Made by a program: the position numbers and the translations under genes | Notes under the pieces: model-generated | Told to the model about the DNA's origin: nothing | Databases searched by the model: none | Seen by the model: only the letters and a program-made list of their open reading frames with translations | Virus record (IMG/VR): IMGVR_UViG_3300023116_000166 | Location: 1-33,714 of that record | Direction: 5' to 3' (one strand) | Source: a virus | Length of the DNA stretch: 33,714 bases | Shown here: positions 14,787 to 21,754 of the stretch, piece after piece | How positions within the stretch are numbered: position 1 is the stretch's first letter | How the letters are laid out: the number at the start of each line of letters is the position of its first letter

Positions 14787-16880
14787 ATGTCATCCCCTGT
14801 GACGGGACGGCGGGGGCCAAGTGCCCCCGCCGTTCTCTCTCCTGAACAACTTCCCGAGATTGTCAGGGCCGTACAGGCAGAGGGCATCTTCTCTTTCGAC
14901 GTAGAGACCCGTGGCAACATCGAACGCCACGCAGAGGTCATGGACCTCGTCGAAGCAGAGTGGAAGTCCAAGTCAGACAGCCTGAAGTCCACGCACCCCA
15001 CTGTCGTCCATCGGTCCCGACAGGCCATTGAGGACAAGTGGCGTGGCAACGTAGCCCTCGACACTCTCCGCAACGAGGTCTTCTGGATCGGCATCGCCAC
15101 CAAGGGTCAGTCGTGGGCTATCCCCATGGGCCACCCCAACGGCGAGGTGCTGGTCCCAGAGCAACGTGGTGACGGCTCGACCATTCCGCCCCCCGGTTAT
15201 CGGGCGGTCCTCTCCAGCGGTAAGGAGAGCATGGCGAGAGCGAAGTACTACATCCCCGCTACGTTCACCGATCCCCCCGAGCAGATGACGCAGGAGACTG
15301 TCTTCTCTGCTCTGGAGCCGCTGTTCATGAGCGAGGACATCGTCAAGGTCAACCAGAACATCAAGTTCGACTGTAAGTCCGTGGCGAAGTACTACGGGGG
15401 AGAATTGCCTAAGGGTAGGTACATCGACACGCAGGTGCTCATGCACATCGTCGATGAGAACCTGCCGAGTTACCGGTTGGTCTCTATCCTCGACAAGGTC
15501 TTCAACTTCGACCCGTACCACAGGGACGGCAAGATCGGTAAGACCATCACCACCGAGCCGTTCAGCAGGGCGTGCCGGTATGTCCACTACGACGCCCGCT
15601 GGGCGTGGCTGGTTTACACCCGCCTGTATCGGAAGATCGCCGCAGTACCGACGCTTATGGACGTGCTTCACCTTGATATCGACGTGCTATCAGTGCTCGC
15701 ACAGATGGAGATGAACGGTATTCAGGTCAACAAGCGGGAGTTGACTCGGCTGGGCAAGTCGCTCGACCTTGACCTGAACAACAAGGTGGCCGACATCTCT
15801 CAGTACGCCCCCGTGGGGTTCAACCCAGACTCCAACGTCCACAAGTCCCACTTACTCTTCGACAAGAAGCGTGAGGGAGGACTGGGGCTGAAGCCAAAGA
15901 AGACGACCAGCAGTGGCAAGCCCAGCGTGGACGAGGACTCTCTGAAGTCGCTACAGGGACAGCACCCCGTGGTGGACATGCTCATGGAGTACGCCGAACT
16001 CAAGAAGATGAAGTCAACATACGTTGACGGCTTGCTCCCCCTGCTCCACAAGGGCCGACTGCACCCACAGTTCCACCTCCACCGCACGGTTACCTCCCGT
16101 CTGTCTGCGAGCGACCCCAACCTCCAGAACATCCCCCGGGATGGCAGGGTGCGGAGCCTGTTCGTGGCAGAGGAGAACAACAGCCTGATCGTGGCTGACT
16201 ACAGCCAGATCGAGATGCGGATCATGGCGATGTACTCGCAGGACCCCAAACTGCTCCACATCTTCGCAGAGAACATCGACGTACACGCCGGTACGGCCAG
16301 CGTCATCCTTGGCAAGCCCCCGGAAGAGATCGACAGCGAAGAGCGCAACATCTATGGCAAGGTTCCCAACTTCCTTATGGGATATGGGGGCGGTCCTAAG
16401 CGGCTGGTTGAGGCTACTGGTGGCAAACTTTCCATGGAGGATGCGAAGCAGGTCGTCGAGAACTACAACTCGGGCTACGCCCAACTGACGGAATGGAAGA
16501 CCCGCACTATCGCTAAGGCTCGGCGTATCGGATACGTGGAGACTATGAAGGGTCGCCGTCGTCGTGTGCCCGACCTGAACTCCGATGACTTTGCTTCTAA
16601 GGCTCGCTCTGAGAGGCAGGCGATCAACGCCATCATTCAGGGTACGGCCTCCGAAATCTGTAAGGAAGCCATGGTCCGTGTTCACCGGACTCTTGACTAC
16701 CCAAAGTGCAGGATGCTCGTACAGGTACACGACGAATTAGTGGTATCCGTCCCCATCGAAGAGATCCCTAAGTGGGAACCTGCACTAGAGCAGGCCATGG
16801 GGAATGGTAAGGTAATCATGGGCGTTTCTTTGGAAGTGGAAGCGCATCACGCACAGTCATGGTCAGAGGCGAAAGGCTGA
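14787..16880 (+). CDS. Family A DNA polymerase with 3'-5' exonuclease
   Basis: The 697-residue protein has exonuclease motifs Exo I FDVET (37-41, Asp38/Glu40), Exo II NIKFD (191-195) and Exo III YVHYD (265-269). Polymerase motifs: LHRTVTSRLSASDPNLQNIP (431-450), motif A DYSQIE (471-476), motif B/O-helix with Lys525, Phe529, Tyr533, and motif C VHDE (648-651). All catalytic acids are present. About 120 residues separate Exo I and Exo II, longer than in E. coli Pol I, as in some actinophage polymerases. No 5'-3' nuclease domain is fused. The polymerase would be the phage replicase. No in-frame start after 14799 retains Exo I, so ATG 14787 (or GTG 14799) is required. Confidence 0.92.
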   Translation: MSSPVTGRRGPSAPAVLSPEQLPEIVRAVQAEGIFSFDVETRGNIERHAEVMDLVEAEWKSKSDSLKSTHPTVVHRSRQAIEDKWRGNVALDTLRNEVFWIGIATKGQSWAIPMGHPNGEVLVPEQRGDGSTIPPPGYRAVLSSGKESMARAKYYIPATFTDPPEQMTQETVFSALEPLFMSEDIVKVNQNIKFDCKSVAKYYGGELPKGRYIDTQVLMHIVDENLPSYRLVSILDKVFNFDPYHRDGKIGKTITTEPFSRACRYVHYDARWAWLVYTRLYRKIAAVPTLMDVLHLDIDVLSVLAQMEMNGIQVNKRELTRLGKSLDLDLNNKVADISQYAPVGFNPDSNVHKSHLLFDKKREGGLGLKPKKTTSSGKPSVDEDSLKSLQGQHPVVDMLMEYAELKKMKSTYVDGLLPLLHKGRLHPQFHLHRTVTSRLSASDPNLQNIPRDGRVRSLFVAEENNSLIVADYSQIEMRIMAMYSQDPKLLHIFAENIDVHAGTASVILGKPPEEIDSEERNIYGKVPNFLMGYGGGPKRLVEATGGKLSMEDAKQVVENYNSGYAQLTEWKTRTIAKARRIGYVETMKGRRRRVPDLNSDDFASKARSERQAINAIIQGTASEICKEAMVRVHRTLDYPKCRMLVQVHDELVVSVPIEEIPKWEPALEQAMGNGKVIMGVSLEVEAHHAQSWSEAKG
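14808..14840 (+). promoter_or_regulatory. Terminator-like hairpin within the start of the polymerase gene
   Basis: CGGCGGGGGC (14808-14817), loop CAAGT, GCCCCCGCCG (14823-14832), then TTCTCTCT. It is a perfect 10-bp GC stem followed by a pyrimidine-rich tail, resembling an intrinsic terminator. It lies in codons 8-16 of the polymerase, so it may act as an attenuator between SSB and polymerase, or as an RNA-stability element. Confidence 0.5.
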
Positions 16881-16881
16881 T

Positions 16882-17331
16882 ATGGACGAGCAAGAAAGAC
16901 GCCAATTCCAACGCAATTTCTATTTGAAGTTGTCGCCCATTGACGGGCACGAGATTGCGGAGGAGCAGGGCGGATTCGTTGCCCCATCTGACGAGTCAGC
17001 CGAGGCCGAGATTCGTGACACCCTCAAGTTGTGGCTGACCTTACAGCAGGGTAATGCCGGGGAGATCATCGCCAACAGCGCTTGGTGGATGACCCAGTAC
17101 ATGGACCCTGAGAAGCGGTTGGCGGCTACTGATGGGGTGGTCTACCTCGACCGCCTTACGTCGTTTGCGGTCGCTGTCATGGGCCAGTTGCTGGATGCTG
17201 GAGTCATCGAACTCAAGGAGATCCCCGAGATTCCCGACATCCTGCTCTCTACCGAGAACCTGCTCAGCCCTGAGAATCTTGACATGCTGAAGAACCTAGA
17301 GTCATTATGGGAGGATGACGGTGAGCAATAA
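16882..17331 (+). CDS. Unknown acidic helical protein
   Basis: The 149-residue protein starts right after the polymerase stop (GATATGG). It is acidic and mainly helical: polar N-terminus MDEQERRQFQRNFYL, a centre with an amphipathic helix (LTSFAVAVMGQLLDAGVIEL) and a C-terminus NLESLWEDDGEQ. No motif or family is recognised. Close packing with the polymerase and the zinc protein suggests a DNA-metabolism-linked role. It overlaps the next gene by 11 bases. Confidence 0.55.
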   Translation: MDEQERRQFQRNFYLKLSPIDGHEIAEEQGGFVAPSDESAEAEIRDTLKLWLTLQQGNAGEIIANSAWWMTQYMDPEKRLAATDGVVYLDRLTSFAVAVMGQLLDAGVIELKEIPEIPDILLSTENLLSPENLDMLKNLESLWEDDGEQ

Positions 17332-17767
17332 TGCTTCTTGGTGGGCCAACAAATTGGGAACCCAACAGCCTCAGTATGGGCTAACGGTCCCAGCACAGCG
17401 GGCACCTCAGCCCGTACAACAGACGGTCCAACCACAGCAGGTACAGCAGGTACAGCAGGCTGTCCAGCCCGATATGTCTGGCGTGCCGCTGAATCAGGGA
17501 GAGCGTCAGCAGACGCTTGATCCCAACCGAGACCCCAACGCCGAGGTCAGCATGGGTGAGGCCATGCGCCTGTGGCGTGGTGGAGAGGCGCACCGCATGG
17601 AGGGCAACATGGCGTGCCCTGACTGCGGTAGCACCACCGGCTACACTGCCTACTCTGGTCGGGCCGCTGGCTCGGCTCGGGTAAACGGGCAACAGCCTCG
17701 CCCACACTGCTTTGAGTGTGGGTACAACGGCACCTTCTCGCAAGGGATGGAGTCAAACTGGGCATAG
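17321..17767 (+). CDS. Gln/Pro-rich protein with C-terminal zinc ribbon
   Basis: GTG at 17321 is chosen because GGGAGG at 17309-17314 is then well spaced; an ATG at 17315 would be one base from the RBS. The 148-residue protein has a Gln/Val/Pro-rich low-complexity stretch (about 22-50), then a C-terminal zinc ribbon with Cys99/Cys102 (CPDCG) and Cys130/Cys133 (CFECG). The ribbon could bind nucleic acid or a protein partner. It sits between the polymerase and RecA genes. No named family is recognised. Confidence 0.6.
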   Translation: MSNNASWWANKLGTQQPQYGLTVPAQRAPQPVQQTVQPQQVQQVQQAVQPDMSGVPLNQGERQQTLDPNRDPNAEVSMGEAMRLWRGGEAHRMEGNMACPDCGSTTGYTAYSGRAAGSARVNGQQPRPHCFECGYNGTFSQGMESNWA

Positions 17768-17777
17768 AAGGAATAGC

Positions 17778-18830
17778 GTGAAAGACAGATACAAGTCATT
17801 AGATGAGATAGCAGATGAGATCAACAAGAAACTTGGCGAAGAAATCCTTATCAAAGGGAGTGCCGCGAAAGCGGAGGTTCCCCATGTCTCCACTGGTGTC
17901 CTCGCCTACGACCTCGCTCTCGGCGGAGGATGGGCCGCAAATCAGTGGAACGAAATCGTCGGAGAAGAGTCTTCGGGAAAGACTGCTATTGCGTATCGCA
18001 CTATTGCGGCGAACCAGCAGCGAGACCCCGAATGGCTAGCCCTCTGGGTAGCCGCTGAGGAGTACGTCCCCGACTACGCCGCATCGTTTGGCGTAGACCT
18101 CGACCGTCTGTGGGTCGTCGAGACCAATGAGATGGAGTCAGCACTGGAACTGGTGCTGAAGGCCGTCGAGAACCGTGCGGTTGATTGCGTGGTCATCGAC
18201 TCCCTGCCTGCTCTCGTTACTGAGACCGAGGTCAACAAGTCCATGGACGAGGCTTCCGTGGCTACTGGGGCGCAGATCCTCAGCCGCTTCTTCAAGAAGT
18301 GCGCTAAGGCCCAGCGCCGTTCCATGACTGACGAGGACCGTTCCTGCACCCTGATCGCCATCAACCAGTGGCGAGACAAGATCGGTGTTATGTACGGCGA
18401 CCCCCGCACCACCCCCGGTGGTAAGGCCAAGAACTATTACTACTTCACCCGTGTCGAGGTGCGGCGTGATGAGTGGATATCAGAGGGGTCGAAGTTGGAC
18501 ACTCGGGTGGGTCAGACCATCAAGATGCGGGTCATGAAGAACAAGACCTACCGCCCCCAGCAGATCGCTCAGGCTGACTTCTACTTTGCCGATACCTACG
18601 GATTCCGTAAGGGCGAGTTTGATACGGTGAAGGACATCGTCAACGTGGCGCTGGCTCTGGAGTTGTTTGAGGGCCGCTACAAGTTTGAGGGTGAGCGCAT
18701 CGCTAGCAAGAAGGAGGAACTGTATGACATGGTTCGTCAGGACCTTGGCTTGCAGGCTCGCCTCCGTGATGCGGCGACCACGGCTGTGCTGGGAGATCCG
18801 ACAGGGGAGGAAGTACTTGAGCAGGTATGA
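17778..18830 (+). CDS. recA: RecA-type recombinase
   Basis: Starts at GTG 17778, preceded by GAAGGA at 17767-17772, giving MKDRYKSLDEI. The 350-residue protein contains VSTGVLAYDLALGGG, Walker A GEESSGKT (62-69), and Walker B VVIDSLPAL; the following ETEVNKSMDE and AINQWRDKIGVMYGDP regions match the L1/L2 DNA-binding loops, and PGGKAKNYYYFTRVEVRR is typical of RecA. RecA pairs homologous DNA and stimulates repair. A standalone phage RecA (UvsX-like role) supports recombination-dependent replication. Its partners, a nuclease and two resolvases, follow directly. Confidence 0.9.
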   Translation: MKDRYKSLDEIADEINKKLGEEILIKGSAAKAEVPHVSTGVLAYDLALGGGWAANQWNEIVGEESSGKTAIAYRTIAANQQRDPEWLALWVAAEEYVPDYAASFGVDLDRLWVVETNEMESALELVLKAVENRAVDCVVIDSLPALVTETEVNKSMDEASVATGAQILSRFFKKCAKAQRRSMTDEDRSCTLIAINQWRDKIGVMYGDPRTTPGGKAKNYYYFTRVEVRRDEWISEGSKLDTRVGQTIKMRVMKNKTYRPQQIAQADFYFADTYGFRKGEFDTVKDIVNVALALELFEGRYKFEGERIASKKEELYDMVRQDLGLQARLRDAATTAVLGDPTGEEVLEQV

Positions 18831-19089
18831 GCACCCCTCGCAATGGGATAACTACCGCAAGCCCAAGAAGGACCCGTGGTCAAAGGCCCTGAAGAGGCCA
18901 TATGACCGTGAGGCTGAGGGGCTGTTGGAGGTATCCAAAACCACCATCCAGCACGTCCACGAACTGGAGATGATCAAGTCACTCCTGACTGCCATCATGA
19001 ACACGCTTGATGAGCAGAAAGAGTTGATGGAGGATCATTCTGAGATGCTCGACGACCTCATGTATGCCCTGTACAAAGATGAGGAGTGA
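18817..19089 (+). CDS. Small coiled-coil protein, TTG start
   Basis: TTG at 18817 is the start because GGGGAGG at 18804-18810 lies six bases upstream; this RBS is among the strongest in the window. The gene overlaps the end of recA by 14 bases. The 90-residue protein (MSRYEHPSQW...) has a basic N-terminus (KPKKDPWSKALKR) and a long C-terminal helix (LEMIKSLLTAIMNTLDEQKEL) with coiled-coil character and an acidic tail. Position between RecA and a resolvase suggests a recombination accessory role, but no family is recognised. Confidence 0.6.
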   Translation: MSRYEHPSQWDNYRKPKKDPWSKALKRPYDREAEGLLEVSKTTIQHVHELEMIKSLLTAIMNTLDEQKELMEDHSEMLDDLMYALYKDEE

Positions 19090-19402
19090 GTCGCAGAAGC
19101 GGTCTAAGAAGCAGGAAGAGCGCACGGCAAAGGCATACAGCGGCTCTCGTAACGTCATGTCGGGAGCAGGGTGGGTCCGCAAAGCGGATGTCCGCACCGA
19201 GGAGTTCATGATTGAGAACAAACTCAAGATGGACCCCGACGCTAAGTCGTACAGCGTCAAGGCCGTTGATATGCGTGATCTTGTCAAGCGTGCTCGCCTA
19301 GAGGGGCGCATCCCACTGCTACAGATTGACTTGGCAGGCCACCGTTACGTAGTGTTGCCCGAGGACGATTTCTTGGAGATCATTGGTGAGGAAGATAATT
19401 AG
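19079..19402 (+). CDS. PD-(D/E)XK nuclease, Holliday-junction-resolvase-like
   Basis: The start at 19079 gives 107 residues in an overlap with the upstream gene; an ATG at 19064 is also possible. The sequence has a catalytic-looking set: Glu14, Asp37 in KADVRTEEF, and Glu46-x-Lys48 (IENK), followed by a strand-turn region (RYVVL). The 'S...W..KgDVrTe.f.iE.K' arrangement is familiar from phage Hjc-like resolvases. Such enzymes cut branched DNA before packaging. A second, different resolvase-like gene lies 1.5 kb downstream. Confidence 0.7.
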   Translation: MRSESQKRSKKQEERTAKAYSGSRNVMSGAGWVRKADVRTEEFMIENKLKMDPDAKSYSVKAVDMRDLVKRARLEGRIPLLQIDLAGHRYVVLPEDDFLEIIGEEDN

Positions 19403-19712
19403 GACGGGGTTGGCTAGGTCTGGTGACCCCATTACTAGCCATGAGGCGGCTGACAGCGTCACCGGTACGTTGAACGCAAGTCATATTGCAGTTATTGACT
19501 GGCTCCGTTCCAATGCTCCCGCTACCGATGATCAGATTGCCGAGGCGATGGTAAATGCTGGCGTTACTGCGAAGCATGAACAGGCTCGCAGGCTTGTTCG
19601 TACCTGTCGTGAGCGTTACGGCATAGTTGTACCCGCCATGCTTGACGGGTGTCAGATAGAACTAGTAAATACTTCTGGGCGCTTAGCCCTCGCATGGAAA
19701 GTGGCGAAATGA
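19386..19712 (+). CDS. Winged-helix DNA-binding protein
   Basis: The GTG at 19386 has GGAG at 19375-19378 seven bases upstream and is preferred to the TTG at 19383. The 108-residue protein has the 'GDPITSHEAADSV' opening seen in phage HTH proteins, followed by a helical 'HIAVIDWLRSNAPATDDQIAEAM' and RRLVRTCRERYGIV, consistent with a winged helix. It overlaps both the resolvase upstream and the exonuclease downstream (ATGA). A regulatory or DNA-end-binding role is likely; the target is unknown. Confidence 0.6.
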   Translation: MRKIIRTGLARSGDPITSHEAADSVTGTLNASHIAVIDWLRSNAPATDDQIAEAMVNAGVTAKHEQARRLVRTCRERYGIVVPAMLDGCQIELVNTSGRLALAWKVAK

Positions 19713-20599
19713 CTGACCAGCCGTGGTACATGAAGAACTACAAGGAGCAGTTCAGCGCTAAGAGCAACCAGCGCCTGCTCCCGAGGATCGAAGCCGCACT
19801 GGCTATTGAGCAGGCCGAGCGCAATGCCAAGCGTGACACGGTCCACCTGCACCCCAGCGAGATGTCGAAGGACAACTGGTGCGTACGCTCCTCGTACTAC
19901 AAGATCACTGGTGTAGACGAGAGTGACAGCAGGTCCTTCAACCTCAAGAGCATGAACATCTTTGCCGAGGGCCACAACATTCACGACAAGTGGCAGAGGT
20001 GGATGTGGAAGGCAGGGGGCCTCGTCGGCAACTGGAAGTGCTCGATCTGCTCGCACAGGTGGGAGGACACATCCCCCGAGCGATGCCCCACGTGTCTGAC
20101 TGAGGATATCCGCTACGCCGAGGTGCCTATCGAAGACCCTCGCCACCGGATCATCGGACACGCTGACGGCATCTGGGAGGACGCCGACGGCAGGGCGGTC
20201 ATCGAGATCAAGTCCGTCGGCCTCGGCACTATCCGCTGGGATGCTCCGAAGTTGTACGAGGGCTATGACAGCGGTGACTTGTCGCTGGATGAGTTGTGGA
20301 AGCGAATCAAGCGCCCCCTCACCACCCACCGTCGTCAGGTCAACCTCTATATGCACTGCCTTGGTATCGATAAGGCCGTCGTGATCTACGAGTGGAAGCC
20401 ATCTCAGGATGTCAAAGAGTTCCAACTGAACTTTGAGCCTGAGTTGGTCGAGCCGATGCTGGAGGGGGCTAAGCAGGTCATCGACGCTCTCGACGACAAC
20501 TTGGTGCCCATCCGTCCTGACTTCGCCACGCACAAGTCGTGTGCGGCATGTCGTTTCTGTAGTTACAAGACCCACTGTTGGAGTAGTGATAATGGCTGA
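19709..20599 (+). CDS. Cas4/RecB-like PD-(D/E)XK exonuclease with iron-sulfur cluster
   Basis: The 296-residue protein starts in an ATGA overlap. Catalytic residues: His92 (IHDKW), Asp153 (GHADG), Glu166-x-Lys168 (EIKS), and Gln210/Tyr214 (RRQVNLYM), the RecB nuclease signature. Cys58 near the N-terminus plus Cys281, Cys284 and Cys290 near the C-terminus match the [4Fe-4S] cysteines of Cas4/AddB-type nucleases; Cys278 is extra. An inserted CxxC...CxxC zinc knuckle (111-129) is an addition. It likely resects DNA ends to generate ssDNA for RecA. There is no CRISPR locus here. Confidence 0.85.
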   Translation: MTDQPWYMKNYKEQFSAKSNQRLLPRIEAALAIEQAERNAKRDTVHLHPSEMSKDNWCVRSSYYKITGVDESDSRSFNLKSMNIFAEGHNIHDKWQRWMWKAGGLVGNWKCSICSHRWEDTSPERCPTCLTEDIRYAEVPIEDPRHRIIGHADGIWEDADGRAVIEIKSVGLGTIRWDAPKLYEGYDSGDLSLDELWKRIKRPLTTHRRQVNLYMHCLGIDKAVVIYEWKPSQDVKEFQLNFEPELVEPMLEGAKQVIDALDDNLVPIRPDFATHKSCAACRFCSYKTHCWSSDNG

Positions 20600-20891
20600 G
20601 ATAGTACAAACTGACGCATATGGCATTGCCCCTCTGGGCGCTAGCCGCCCTCGTAAGGTCATCAACTCCGATGCCCGTGAACGCAGGTACCGCAAGGCTA
20701 TGGCTCTCAAGGAGGACCTCGGCCTGACTAAGGAGGAGCGGTACAGCCTCGCACAGATGATCCCCGGTGTTGACAAGGACTACGGTGGGTCATGGAAGGA
20801 ACTGGACACCGACCAGTTGCATGACCTGATCACCATGATGGAGGGGTTCATCTGGATCACTCACCTGATGATGGAGCGGGACGATGGGTAA
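20592..20891 (+). CDS. Unknown 99-residue protein
   Basis: ATG at 20592 has GGAG at 20580-20583 as RBS and overlaps the exonuclease end. The sequence begins MAEIVQTDAYGIAPLGASRP and has a helical centre (ERRYRKAMALKEDLGLTKEERYSLAQMI) and a C-terminal helix ending MMERDDG. No motif is recognised. Location between the exonuclease and the resolvase suggests an accessory to DNA processing. It ends in an overlap with the next start. Confidence 0.55.
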   Translation: MAEIVQTDAYGIAPLGASRPRKVINSDARERRYRKAMALKEDLGLTKEERYSLAQMIPGVDKDYGGSWKELDTDQLHDLITMMEGFIWITHLMMERDDG

Positions 20892-21252
20892 TAAGCACAA
20901 AGCGAAAGGAACGTCGTTTGAGACACTCGTTGTCAAGTATCTTCGTCCCCGTGGGTTCAAGAAGGCTTACCGTCCTGCTACTTCGGGTTCTTATGACAGT
21001 GGTGATATCAACGGTATCCGCAGTGCTAATCGTCAGGCGATTATTCAGTGTAAGAACCAGCGGAAGTTTGAACTCTCTGGATGGCTCGATGACACAGTAT
21101 CGCAGGCACAGCAGGAAGCAGTCGGGGGGAACGCTCTCCCAGTTCTGGTAGTAAAGCGCCCCGGAGTGGGTGAAAAGAACCTCGGAGATACCTATGCGAT
21201 TCTTCGCTTAGAGGACCTTTCTGCCCTCCTCAAGGAGGCTGGGTACAACTAA
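20884..21252 (+). CDS. Holliday-junction resolvase-like PD-(D/E)XK nuclease
   Basis: The 122-residue protein has the Hjc-type layout: Glu13 in GTSFETLVVKYLR, Asp41 in SGDINGI, and a strand QCKN (55-58), where Lys57 is catalytic and Gln55 takes the place of the usual Glu. The helix SGWLDDTVSQAQQEA follows. Such enzymes resolve four-way junctions as dimers. The Q-x-K instead of E-x-K occurs in some active PD-(D/E)XK families, so activity cannot be excluded. It ends the recombination module; the SpoVS gene follows after a 43-base gap. Confidence 0.75.
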   Translation: MGNKHKAKGTSFETLVVKYLRPRGFKKAYRPATSGSYDSGDINGIRSANRQAIIQCKNQRKFELSGWLDDTVSQAQQEAVGGNALPVLVVKRPGVGEKNLGDTYAILRLEDLSALLKEAGYN

Positions 21253-21295
21253 TATACTGCCATAGGGTACACAACGGTTTAGAAAGAGGTAACCC

Positions 21296-21571
21296 ATGGC
21301 AGAGCAAGAAGACGTTATCAAGGTGTCCGGGTCTAGTAATCCGTCATCTGTTGGGTCAATTCTGGCCCGCGCTATCGTCGCAGGTCAGGCCCCTAAAATG
21401 CGGGCCATCGGTGCGTCAGCAGTGAATCAAGCCTCCAAGGCGTGCGCTATCGCTAGAGGCTTCGTCGCCCCTCGTGGTATCGACCTGACCTTCATCATCG
21501 GATTCGATGACATTCAAGGCGATTCAGGCGAAACTATCTCGTCTATGACGTGGAAACCGGTCGCACGCTGA
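21296..21571 (+). CDS. SpoVS-like (Alba-type) protein
   Basis: The 91-residue protein has the hallmark core of the SpoVS family: residues 37-57 (AIGASAVNQASKACAIARGF) and VAPRGIDLTFI after it, with an N-terminal VSGSSNPSSVGSILAR. Length matches Bacillus SpoVS (86). SpoVS has an Alba-like fold, and thus may bind nucleic acid; in Bacillus it affects sporulation and division, and homologues exist in many non-sporulating bacteria. Its gap upstream has a GAGG RBS (21286-21289) and a TAGGGT -10-like hexamer (21263). Its presence next to a resolvase suggests a role in phage DNA organisation. The call is strong; the phage function is unknown. Confidence 0.85.
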   Translation: MAEQEDVIKVSGSSNPSSVGSILARAIVAGQAPKMRAIGASAVNQASKACAIARGFVAPRGIDLTFIIGFDDIQGDSGETISSMTWKPVAR

Positions 21572-21577
21572 CCTTTG

Positions 21578-21586
21578 TGTTACCAT
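21578..21586 (+). promoter_or_regulatory. Extended -10 for a probable leaderless transcript
   Basis: TGT-TACCAT (21578-21586) fits TGN-TANNNT. Six bases follow before the ATG at 21593, which puts the transcription start at or next to the A of the ATG. No Shine-Dalgarno sequence is present (CCATAGCGAT precedes the ATG), consistent with leaderless translation. The site closely resembles that at 26378. Confidence 0.5.
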
Positions 21587-21592
21587 AGCGAT

Positions 21593-21754
21593 ATGGAAAA
21601 CAAGAGGTACAAGAACGTGTTTCGGCTTCCGAGTGGGCGAGAGATTCCCTCGGCTATCGACCCCGTTACTGGAGAAGGACCCGTGAAAGTCAGACACTTT
21701 AGTGAGGTCCCCGATGGCATCGAGCAAAAAGATCCCGAACCCCGCCCACAGTAG
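21593..21754 (+). CDS. 53-residue protein, possibly leaderless
   Basis: The protein MENKRYKNVFRLPSGREIPS... ends DPEPRPQ and is polar and Pro-rich, probably disordered except for a short N-terminal strand. There is no RBS, and the extended -10 above lies six bases upstream, so it may be translated from a leaderless message. Its 3' end overlaps the next ORF (start 21714). It opens the block of small disordered proteins. Function unknown. Confidence 0.5.
   Translation: MENKRYKNVFRLPSGREIPSAIDPVTGEGPVKVRHFSEVPDGIEQKDPEPRPQ

Noticed and set aside
19709-20599. Cas4-like nuclease as part of a CRISPR system
   Set aside because: No cas1, cas2 or repeat array is present; neighbours are recombination genes, so a phage exonuclease role is more likely.
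19652-20776. 374-codon minus-strand frame opposite the exonuclease
   Set aside because: Plus-strand gene has all RecB-type nuclease motifs; the minus frame spans three plus genes without a logical start.
21296-21571. SpoVS as proof of a spore-forming host
   Set aside because: SpoVS homologues occur in many non-sporulating bacteria; the WhiB genes point to Actinobacteria regardless.
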